The notes beneath the pieces are model-generated. The model saw only the letters and a program-made list of their open reading frames with translations. It made no database searches and was not told the origin of the DNA. From the NCBI RefSeq assembly GCF_001303895.1, contig NZ_LJSD01000029.1:124001-188000 (forward strand): a stretch of 64,000 nucleotides of DNA, read 5' to 3'. Below, piece after piece: positions 58,355 to 64,000 of the stretch. Within the stretch, counting starts at the first letter, position 1. Every line of letters starts with the position of its first letter. The position numbers and the translations under genes were made by a program. The stretch is from Mesorhizobium sp. 1M-11 (lineage in GTDB: Bacteria; Pseudomonadota; Alphaproteobacteria; Rhizobiales; Rhizobiaceae).

Positions 58355-58457
58355 TTAGAGCGCCGCGCGTCCATTCGGACGCGCAAAGGACGCTCTAAAA
58401 CTTTGAAGCTGCGCATCGTGCTTTCCGAAAATCGATTCCGATTTTCGGGCCGATGCG
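58355..58457 (-). repeat. palindromic repeat, family C, single copy (reverse orientation)
   Basis: About 103 bp. In reverse it reads GCATCGGCCCGAAAATCGG..., containing the hairpins CCGAAAATCG-GAAT-CGATTTTCGG and GCGCGTCC-GAAT-GGACGCGC with flanks AGAGCG/CGCTCT. It begins about 9 bp after the solute-binding-protein stop. It is the inverse of the units in the array at 61606-62017. Confidence 0.85.
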
Positions 58458-58468
58458 CTAGGTTGAAA

Positions 58469-58855
58469 TCAGCCGGCGCCATAACAGCTGGCGCCGGCAT
58501 GATCGATCACATAGAGCCATGTGCCATCCTTCTGCCTGCGGACGATTTCGGCGGTAAAGCCGGAATAGACGACGGCGCCTTTTTCGTCAGTGAGCGTGAA
58601 ATCGGCGCGCAGCAGCGCCAGATCGCCATGTTCGACGCAGAACGTGTCGTTCGACACCATGGTGCCGGGCAATTCGATGAGCCTCTTCAGTTCTGTCGCG
58701 ATCGCGGCCTTGCCAGTGAGGCTCGCCCCGCTCGCATCCACCAGCAGCTGGGCGTCCTCTTCATAGAGCGAAAGCAACTCATCGAGATTTCCGGCGTTGC
58801 GGGCGGCCGCGAAGGCTCCATTCAACTCGGCTGGTCGATAGACTTTTCTTGACAT
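58469..58855 (-). CDS. SnoaL-like/DUF4440 (NTF2-fold) protein
   Basis: Small protein of 128 aa with the NTF2-like pattern AELNGAFAAARNAGNLDELLSLYEEDAQLLVDASGASLTGKAAIATELKRL, then DLALLRADFTLTD and DGTWLYVIDHAG. The family includes ketosteroid-isomerase-like enzymes and many uncharacterised proteins. No signal peptide. ATG 58853-58855. Divergent from the HxlR regulator over 64 bp, with an inverted repeat between them, so regulation by it is likely. Confidence 0.8.
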   Translation of the reverse strand: MSRKVYRPAELNGAFAAARNAGNLDELLSLYEEDAQLLVDASGASLTGKAAIATELKRLIELPGTMVSNDTFCVEHGDLALLRADFTLTDEKGAVVYSGFTAEIVRRQKDGTWLYVIDHAGASCYGAG

Positions 58856-58867
58856 TGGCTTTCTCCT

Positions 58868-58908
58868 GTTTGGAGAACAGAACCATGTCGTTTCAAAACT
58901 ATCCAAAC
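58868..58908. promoter_or_regulatory. inverted repeat in the divergent DUF4440/HxlR gap
   Basis: GTTTGGA (58868-58874) and TCCAAAC (58902-58908) are perfect 7-bp inverted halves, 27 nt apart, filling most of the 64-bp space between the two divergent genes. Likely operator of the HxlR protein for both. Confidence 0.5.
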
Positions 58909-58919
58909 GGGAACCCAAC

Positions 58920-59282
58920 ATGACCGAACCGGCGATGGCCGAAGCCAGCTTGCAAACGCCGGCGCCGCGCCGGCCGGACCTGTGCCCGGTCGAGGACTGG
59001 CTGGCCTTCCTCGGTCACCGCTGGAACGCGCTGGTGCTGTGGCATTTGTCCGTGGGCGCCAGGCGGCACGGCGAATTGATAGCCCTTCTGCCCGGCATCA
59101 CTGCAAAGGTGCTGTCGGAGCGGCTCGATGGCCTGATGCAGCGTGGATTGATTAACCGCCATGCGGTCTCCACCTTCCCGCGCGGCGTCGTCTATGCGCT
59201 GTCCGACGGCGGCCGCCAGGTCGTCGCTATTCTCGATCGCTTCGAGACGCTTCCTTCCTCCTTTCGCGAGCCGCGACATTGA
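58920..59282 (+). CDS. HxlR-family transcriptional regulator
   Basis: Winged-helix protein (120 aa). HxlR signature: CPVEDWLAFLGHRWNALVLWHLSVGARRHGELIALLPGITAKVLSERLDGL. The Cys in DLCPVED is where redox- or aldehyde-sensing HxlR proteins have their reactive residue. ATG 58920. Its TGA overlaps the TTG proposed for the next gene, the ABC permease, so the two are probably co-transcribed. Confidence 0.9.
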   Translation: MTEPAMAEASLQTPAPRRPDLCPVEDWLAFLGHRWNALVLWHLSVGARRHGELIALLPGITAKVLSERLDGLMQRGLINRHAVSTFPRGVVYALSDGGRQVVAILDRFETLPSSFREPRH

Positions 59283-60097
59283 CCCCGATCGCGTCCGGCA
59301 AGCAGGCCAAGGAATTTCCCTGGTGGTTGGCGGTAGCTGCCACCATGGCGATGGTTGCAGCGATTGCGATCGCCACGAGCGACATCTACGCTCAGGTTTT
59401 CGCCACGGTCGCGCAAGGGATCGGTATCACCATATTCGTTGCGCTGGTCGCGTTTCTGCTGGCGGCGACGATCGGCCTTGGTATCGCGCTGATGGGGCTG
59501 TCTGGCTCGATCTGGCTGCGGCAGGCTGCGCGCTTTTACGTCGAGATCATGCGCGGCATTCCGGTGCTGGTGCTTTTGTTCTGGATCGCCTTTGCCGGCG
59601 TACCCGCCTTTGTCGCGGGCTGGAATTTCATTACCCTGCCTCTGCAACAAGCCGGCTACATGGATGCGCTGCTGGTGCGCGAGGTATCGCTGCTGTGGCG
59701 CGCCATCATCGCACTCGCCTTCGGCTACTCGCCCTTCATCGCCGAGATTTTCCGCGCCGGCATCCAGTCGGTCGACATCGGCCAGATCGAGGCTGCCAAG
59801 GCACTCGGCCTGAATCGTGGACAGCGCTTCCGGCTGATCGTCATGCCGCAGGCGATCAGGGTCATCCTGCCGCCGCTCGGCAACGACTTCATCGCGATCA
59901 CCAAGGATTCCTCGTTGGTCTCGGTGCTCGGAGTCGCCGACATCACCCAGATGGGCAAGATCTATGCCTCCGGCTCGTTTCGCTTCTTCGAAACCTATTC
60001 CATTGTCGCCTACATCTACCTGACCCTCACCGTCAGCCTGTCCTTGGCGCTCAGGGCCCTGGAGCAGCGTATGCGGCGCAGCCAGCGCCTGGGTTGA
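59279..60097 (+). CDS. polar amino-acid ABC transporter permease
   Basis: Inner-membrane subunit (272 aa) of the HisM/GltK-type family. About five helices. The binding-protein-dependent transport signature is ARFYVEIMRGIPVLVLLFWIAF and the EAA loop IEAAKALGLNRGQRFRLIVMPQAIRVILP. The start is TTG 59279, overlapping the HxlR stop; a later ATG would lose the first helix. It appears to belong with the solute-binding protein at 57549. No ATPase follows. Confidence 0.88.
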   Translation: MTPIASGKQAKEFPWWLAVAATMAMVAAIAIATSDIYAQVFATVAQGIGITIFVALVAFLLAATIGLGIALMGLSGSIWLRQAARFYVEIMRGIPVLVLLFWIAFAGVPAFVAGWNFITLPLQQAGYMDALLVREVSLLWRAIIALAFGYSPFIAEIFRAGIQSVDIGQIEAAKALGLNRGQRFRLIVMPQAIRVILPPLGNDFIAITKDSSLVSVLGVADITQMGKIYASGSFRFFETYSIVAYIYLTLTVSLSLALRALEQRMRRSQRLG

Positions 60098-60105
60098 CGT
60101 CCTTG

Positions 60106-60192
60106 GCGCAATTCCAGCAAAAGCGCGTAGCGGTTTGCGTAGGACAGCCTGCAGGGCGTTTCCGCGTTTCCGTGAAAACGGAAACGCTCTTA
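60106..60192 (+). repeat. palindromic intergenic repeat, family A, copy 4 (shortened)
   Basis: GCGCAATTCCAGCAAAAG...TAGCGGTTTGCG and the right hairpin GCGTTTCCGCGTTTCC / GGAAACGC. It lacks the second arm of the left hairpin, so it is about 20 bp shorter than the other copies. It sits between the permease and methyltransferase genes. Confidence 0.75.
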
Positions 60193-60254
60193 GGTTGACG
60201 CCGATGCCGTTCGCTTCCACGCTGGCCAGAAGGATGGCCGCAGGGAGAGAGACG

Positions 60255-60890
60255 ATGGACACCGACAAGGCACACGCGGCGCTGGATTCCGTCTATGGCG
60301 CCGGTTCGCCCGATGCCCTGGATGCGGCCTATGCCGCCTGGGCGGCAAGCTATGACAGTGAAACTGCCTCGCTCGGCTACCTGCTGCCCTTCCTGATTAC
60401 GGCCTGGGTGACGCGCTATGTTGCGGCTGGCGAGGGTCCATTGCTCGATGCCGGCTGCGGCACCGGCCTAACCGGTCCGCAGATCAAGGCGCTTGGCTAT
60501 TCCGACCTTGCCGGGCTCGACCTGTCCGACGAAATGCTGCAGGTCGCCGCAGGCAGACAGACCTATGGCGACCTGAAAAAGGCAATGCTCGGTGGTCCAC
60601 TGCCATGGCCGGACGGGCATTTCCGCGCTTTTTTCTCTACGGGTGTCTTCACCATCGGTCACGCGCCGGCTTCCGGCCTGCACGAACTGGTGCGCATTAC
60701 GAAAAGCGGCGGCCATGCCATCTTCACCGTGCGCGACCAGGTGTTCGAAGCCGGTGGCTTCCGGGACGTCTTCACCGAGTTGGAGCAGGCCGGCAAATGG
60801 CGGCCGCTCGAAGAAAGCCCTTGGTTCCGCTGCTATGCCGTCGCCGAGCCGGACGCGCAGGTGAAGACTTTCGTGTTCGAGGTCCTGTAA
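60255..60890 (+). CDS. class I SAM-dependent methyltransferase
   Basis: A 211-aa methyltransferase. Motif I is LLDAGCGTGLTGPQ near 65-78, then AGLDLSDEMLQVA with the acidic residue of motif II and LPWPDGHFRAFFSTGVF as motif IV region. An N-terminal helical lid of about 50 residues precedes the Rossmann core. Substrate unknown. ATG 60255 has AGGGAGAGAGACG upstream; an earlier ATG at 60204 is weaker. Confidence 0.86.
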   Translation: MDTDKAHAALDSVYGAGSPDALDAAYAAWAASYDSETASLGYLLPFLITAWVTRYVAAGEGPLLDAGCGTGLTGPQIKALGYSDLAGLDLSDEMLQVAAGRQTYGDLKKAMLGGPLPWPDGHFRAFFSTGVFTIGHAPASGLHELVRITKSGGHAIFTVRDQVFEAGGFRDVFTELEQAGKWRPLEESPWFRCYAVAEPDAQVKTFVFEVL

Positions 60891-60925
60891 CGGCAGCGCT
60901 CACCACACGGGCCAGCCAGAATGAA

Positions 60926-61546
60926 TTAGGCGTCGGGCGAGAAACGGAAGTGGCCGACCACGCGGAAGGCGAACAGCGTGTCCTCGACCTTGGCGCCGGC
61001 ACCGATGTTATGGACCACAAGCGGACGCTGGCCGTCAGGCGTCATCCGGCCGGTGACGATGGCAATGTGCGGCAGGTTGCCGGGCAGCCGCTGGGTCACC
61101 AGATCACCCGGCCGATAGGCTGCCGGATCGTCGACGACATCGAGCGCCGCGCCCTTTCGCCTGAAGAAGGTTTCCAGATTGGGAACACGTCGGTGATCGA
61201 TGTTCCGGTCCGGCCGCTTCCGGCCCCATATCGTTGGATAGGCGGAGAACGCCGCACGCATGTCCTCGTTGACCAGCCGCTGCAGGTCGACGTCGAACGC
61301 CTTCCGATAAGCGCGCACCACCACATCGGTGCACACGCCACGTTCTGAGGGAACATCACCGCCGGGATAGGCGAGCCGTACATAGGCCGGGTCGTAGATG
61401 ACGGTCACGCCAACCTGGTCGAGCGCCGCATCGACCAGCCGCGTGGTCCACGGTTGCGATTGAGCTGCGGCCAACGCCGGACGCGGCAGCAACACCGGAC
61501 AGGCTGCCAGCGCCAGGGATGTCAGGACGGTACGGCGGTTGACCAT
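60926..61546 (-). CDS. DUF1287 secreted protein
   Basis: Exported protein of 206 aa with a signal peptide (about 1-27, ALAACPVLLPRPALA) after MVNRRTVLTS; possible Tat-like start is only weak (single Arg pair). DUF1287 core: DQVGVTVIYDPAYVRLAYPGGDVPSERGVCTDVVVRAYR, with the conserved Cys, then AYRPGDLVTQRLPGNLPHIAIV with the His. The pattern suggests an NlpC-like cysteine hydrolase, catalytic role inferred. Monocistronic. Confidence 0.87.
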   Translation of the reverse strand: MVNRRTVLTSLALAACPVLLPRPALAAAQSQPWTTRLVDAALDQVGVTVIYDPAYVRLAYPGGDVPSERGVCTDVVVRAYRKAFDVDLQRLVNEDMRAAFSAYPTIWGRKRPDRNIDHRRVPNLETFFRRKGAALDVVDDPAAYRPGDLVTQRLPGNLPHIAIVTGRMTPDGQRPLVVHNIGAGAKVEDTLFAFRVVGHFRFSPDA

Positions 61547-61605
61547 GGCGGCTCCTCATTGGCCGCTCAAGGCAATCGAGATTTCAGGCTTAATTGCGGC
61601 CCTGC

Positions 61606-62017
61606 GCATCGGCCCGAAAATCGGAATCGATTTTCGGAAAGCACGATGCGCAACTTAAAATTGTTAGAGCGTCCTTTGCGCGTCCGAATGGACGCGCGGC
61701 GCTCTAATGCATCGGCCCGAAAATCGGAATCGATTTTCGGAAAGCACGATGCGCAGCTTAAAACTGTTAGAGCGTCCTTTGCGCGTCCGAACGGACGCGC
61801 GGCGCTCTAATGCATCGGCCCGAAAATCGGAATCGATTTTCGGAAAGCACGATGCGCAGCTTAAAACTGTTAGAGCGTCCTTTGCGCGTCCGAACGGACG
61901 CGCGGCGCTCTAATGCATCGGCCCGAAAATCGGAATCGATTTTCGGAAAGCACGATGCGCAGCTCAAAACTGTTAGAGCGTCCTTTGCGCGTCCGAATGG
62001 ACGCGCGGCGCTCCAAC
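61606..62017 (+). repeat. tandem array of four 103-bp palindromic units (family C)
   Basis: Units start at 61606, 61709, 61812 and 61915, an exact 103-bp period. Each unit carries GCATCG...CGATGC around the hairpin CCGAAAATCG-GAAT-CGATTTTCGG and then AGAGCG...CGCTCT around GCGCGTCC/GGACGCGC. Copies differ by a few substitutions (CGAATGG or CGAACGG in the second loop; AACTTAAAATTG or AGCTTAAAACTG between hairpins). The region 61547-62050 has no credible gene apart from these units; short repeat-encoded frames were rejected. Confidence 0.92.
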
Positions 62018-62050
62018 CGGCGCCAATTGCCGATCCCGCAAAAGATTGGT

Positions 62051-62179
62051 ATGAGCGAGGCGATGGAAGAGCTTTTCGGCGATCCGGCCTACAAGGGCTT
62101 CGTGCTGCAGGACAAGAAACGCCTGCCCGCGCGCTTTTTCGCCCGCATTTCCGGCGCGCTGACCAGCCGACTAAGGTGA
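62051..62179 (+). CDS. possible small protein (42 aa) after the repeat array
   Basis: From ATG 62051 a 42-residue frame begins [19 protein letters not shown] and ends [13 protein letters not shown]. Composition looks protein-like (acidic start, basic end), unlike the repeat-derived frames before it. It lies 33 bp after the last repeat unit and 85 bp before leuC. No strong ribosome binding site. It could be a leader or a decayed gene. Confidence 0.45.
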   Translation: MSEAMEELFGDPAYKGFVLQDKKRLPARFFARISGALTSRLR

Positions 62180-62264
62180 TTTCATCGCCTTAGCTGACGG
62201 CCGACTGCGCCTATATTCAGCCGGCGCGTCATCTTCCCTGCTTCATATCGACGGATTTACGCAC

Positions 62265-63674
62265 ATGAGCGCACCGCGCACCCTCTACGACAAGATTTTC
62301 GACGAACACGTGGTCGATCGCCAGGACGATGGCACCTGCCTGCTGTGGATCGACCGCCACCTCGTGCATGAAGTGACCAGCCCGCAGGCTTTCGAAGGCC
62401 TGCGTATGGCCGGCCGCAAGGTTCGCCATCCGGAAAAGACGCTCGCCGTTGTCGACCATAACGTGCCGACCTCGCCGGACCGCGTGAACGGCATCAAGAA
62501 CGAGGAAAGCCGCATCCAGGTCGAGGCGCTGGCCAAGAACGCTGCCGATTTTGGTGTCGAGTATTATTCCGAGAAGGATCGCCGCCAGGGCATCGTCCAC
62601 ATCATCGGCCCCGAGCAGGGCTTCACCCTGCCGGGCATGACCATCGTCTGCGGCGACAGCCACACCTCCACCCATGGCGCTTTCGGTGCTTTGGCGCATG
62701 GCATCGGCACCTCGGAAGTCGAGCACGTGCTCGCCACCCAGACGCTGATCCAGAAGAAGGCCAAGAACATGCTGGTGCGTGTCGACGGCCAGCTGCCGGA
62801 AGGCGTCACCGCCAAGGACATCATCCTCGCCATCATCGGCGAGATCGGCACCGCCGGCGGCACCGGCTATGTCATCGAATATGCGGGCGAGGCGATCCGC
62901 GCGCTGTCGATGGAAGGCCGTATGACCATCTGCAACATGTCGATCGAGGGCGGTGCCCGTGCCGGCCTGATCGCGCCGGACGAGACCACCTTCGCCTATG
63001 TAAAGGACAAGCCGCGCGCGCCGCAGGGCGAAGCCTGGGACATGGCGCTGGACTACTGGAAGACGCTGCACTCGGACGAGGGCGCCCACTACGACAAGGT
63101 CGTGGTGCTGGATGCCGGCAAGCTGCCGCCCATCGTCACCTGGGGTTCCTCGCCCGAGGACGTGACCTCGGTGCTCGGCGTCGTGCCAAACCCCGACGAG
63201 ATCGATGACGAGAACAAGCGCAACTCCAAGAAGCGTGCGCTCGAATATATGGGTCTCGAACCAGGCACCAAGATCACCGACATCAAGCTCGATCGTGTCT
63301 TCATCGGCTCCTGCACCAATGGCCGCATCGAGGATCTGCGCGCGGTCGCAGCCGTCGCCAAGGGCAAGAAAGTCGCAGCGACCGTCAACGCCATGATCGT
63401 GCCGGGTTCCGGCCTTGTGAAGGAGCAGGCCGAGGCCGAAGGGCTGGACAAGATCTTCATCGAGGCCGGTTTCGACTGGCGCGAGCCGGGCTGCTCGATG
63501 TGCCTGGCCATGAACGATGACCGCCTCAAGCCGCATGAGCGCTGCGCCTCGACTTCGAACCGCAATTTCGAGGGTCGTCAGGGCTTCAAGGGCCGCACGC
63601 ACCTGGTGTCGCCGGCCATGGCCGCCGCCGCCGCGATCGCCGGCCACTTCGTCGACATCCGCGACTGGAACTAA
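62265..63674 (+). CDS. leuC: 3-isopropylmalate dehydratase large subunit
   Basis: Isopropylmalate isomerase large subunit of leucine synthesis (469 aa), an aconitase relative. Fe-S Cys are at about 350 ([11 protein letters not shown]), 410 and 413 (GCSMCLAMN). Other motifs: [29 protein letters not shown] and [17 protein letters not shown] 62265. leuD is not in the window. A strong terminator follows, so leuC seems to be transcribed alone. Confidence 0.97.
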   Translation: MSAPRTLYDKIFDEHVVDRQDDGTCLLWIDRHLVHEVTSPQAFEGLRMAGRKVRHPEKTLAVVDHNVPTSPDRVNGIKNEESRIQVEALAKNAADFGVEYYSEKDRRQGIVHIIGPEQGFTLPGMTIVCGDSHTSTHGAFGALAHGIGTSEVEHVLATQTLIQKKAKNMLVRVDGQLPEGVTAKDIILAIIGEIGTAGGTGYVIEYAGEAIRALSMEGRMTICNMSIEGGARAGLIAPDETTFAYVKDKPRAPQGEAWDMALDYWKTLHSDEGAHYDKVVVLDAGKLPPIVTWGSSPEDVTSVLGVVPNPDEIDDENKRNSKKRALEYMGLEPGTKITDIKLDRVFIGSCTNGRIEDLRAVAAVAKGKKVAATVNAMIVPGSGLVKEQAEAEGLDKIFIEAGFDWREPGCSMCLAMNDDRLKPHERCASTSNRNFEGRQGFKGRTHLVSPAMAAAAAIAGHFVDIRDWN

Positions 63675-63702
63675 TCGCGCTCGACAAGAGTATCTAGAAC
63701 GC

Positions 63703-63741
63703 AAAGGCCCCCGGCATAAATATGCCGGGGGCCTTTGTTTT
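63703..63741 (+). terminator. rho-independent terminator after leuC
   Basis: A 16-bp stem AAAGGCCCCCGGCATA (63703-63718) / TATGCCGGGGGCCTTT (63721-63736), short AT loop, then GTTTTT. It is 28 bp after the leuC stop. Confidence 0.94.
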
Positions 63742-63749
63742 TAAAGGAT

Positions 63750-63960
63750 GTTCTTTGAGAGGGCGAAACGCCGATTTAAGCCCGCGACCACGGGCCGCCG
63801 GTCGTCCGGCGCCCTCGCGGAGGGCCAGCCGCCCAGCGGGCGGCGATACGGCCCGTGAGCGCAACCAACGGTCAAAGACCGCAAGCACGACCGTGCGTCG
63901 CGCCTCGTGGCGCGCCCCGTCCGGAGCGAGCCGCGAAGCGGCGACAGCGTGAGGACGAAA
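63750..63960. other. GC-rich, hairpin-dense non-coding stretch
   Basis: About 210 bp without a convincing gene. Strong small hairpins such as CGCGCC-TCGT-GGCGCG (63899-63914) and GCCGCCC...GGGCGGC-like arms near 63829-63843 recur. Short frames here are very Arg/Pro/Ala-rich, typical of non-coding GC-rich DNA. Possibly an intergenic repeat of the genome; nothing else is recognised. Confidence 0.45.
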
Positions 63961-64000
63961 CTAAGCCGCCTTCTTCTTCGGCTGGATCAGGCCGCGCTCG
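63961..64000 (-). CDS. C-terminal end of an unidentified protein (partial)
   Basis: The last 40 bases, read on the minus strand, encode ERGLIQPKKKAA followed by TAG at 63961-63963. The rest of the gene lies beyond the window edge, so the family cannot be determined. The basic tail is compatible with a nucleic-acid-binding or ribosome-associated protein, but that is only a guess. Confidence 0.4.
   Translation of the reverse strand, partial: ERGLIQPKKKAA

Noticed and set aside
61707..62017. Short proteins starting MHRPENRNRFSES repeated three times
   Set aside because: These are translations of the 103-bp repeat units, identical because the DNA is repeated. No ribosome binding site or family similarity.
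61606..62017. CRISPR array
   Set aside because: The units are contiguous 103-bp palindromic repeats with no unique spacers, and no cas genes are near.

Overview
The window is a GC-rich (roughly 60-65% by eye), almost wholly chromosomal-type segment from an alphaproteobacterium of the Rhizobiales, most likely Mesorhizobium or a close Phyllobacteriaceae relative. The reasons are an Omp19-like (Brucella-type) Inh-domain lipoprotein, the rhizobial families DUF2794, DUF1127, DUF1223 and DUF2867, a chorismate mutase gene between ffh and rpsP, the mdh-sucC-sucD-sucA-sucB-lpdA supercluster, and short palindromic intergenic repeats of the kind scattered through Mesorhizobium genomes. No phage, IS element, CRISPR array or tRNA/rRNA gene was recognised.

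Layout. 1-2.2 kb: rpsP (cut by the window edge), an AroQ-type chorismate mutase and ffh, all minus. 2.4-13.6 kb: housekeeping and envelope genes (CPBP protease, SH3 protein, lytic transglycosylase, argG, rlmN, IalB-like protein, pterin dehydratase, LMW phosphatase, thpR, SGNH esterase). 13.7-21.6 kb: an ABC exporter pair, a Bax-inhibitor-like protein, an acetyltransferase, DUF2794, a probable structured ncRNA, an ArsR regulator with a frameshifted PhzF gene, and a DUF1223 protein. 21.7-28 kb: acnA, then a cytochrome c maturation operon ccmA-ccmB-(no ccmC)-ccmD-ccmG and a BASS transporter. 28-36 kb: DUF1127, yciB, ftsY, mtaB, dapF, DUF1328, Omp19-like lipoprotein, zapE. 36-49 kb: the TCA block mdh, sucC, cupin, DUF1579, sucD, sucA, sucB, MAPEG x2, LysE, secreted protein, SDR, lpdA. 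49-57.4 kb: DUF2867, TraB/GumN, xerC-type recombinase, rimM-trmD, TauE, an alpha/beta hydrolase, rplS, ohr-ohrR. 57.5-64 kb: pieces of a polar amino-acid ABC transporter split by DUF4440/HxlR, a methyltransferase, DUF1287, a tandem repeat array and leuC.

How the genes work together. Both protein partners of SRP targeting (Ffh, FtsY) are present. Aconitase, malate dehydrogenase, succinyl-CoA synthetase and the three 2-oxoglutarate dehydrogenase components make this a TCA-cycle region. rpsP, rimM, trmD and rplS, usually one operon, lie at the two ends of the window on opposite strands, which suggests an inversion breakpoint.

The most notable structure is a set of three short palindromic repeat families. 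Family A (about 105 bp, inverted CTAGAGC ends) has four copies plus a remnant, and one copy sits in frame inside the DUF2867 coding sequence. Family B (about 100 bp) shares the core hairpin of A. Family C (103 bp) occurs once and, 3 kb away, as a perfect-period four-copy tandem array. Other points worth a second look are the ncRNA candidate at 19.3 kb, the missing ccmC, the degenerate Cys motif in the DUF1223 protein, and the two small genes wedged between sucC and sucD.
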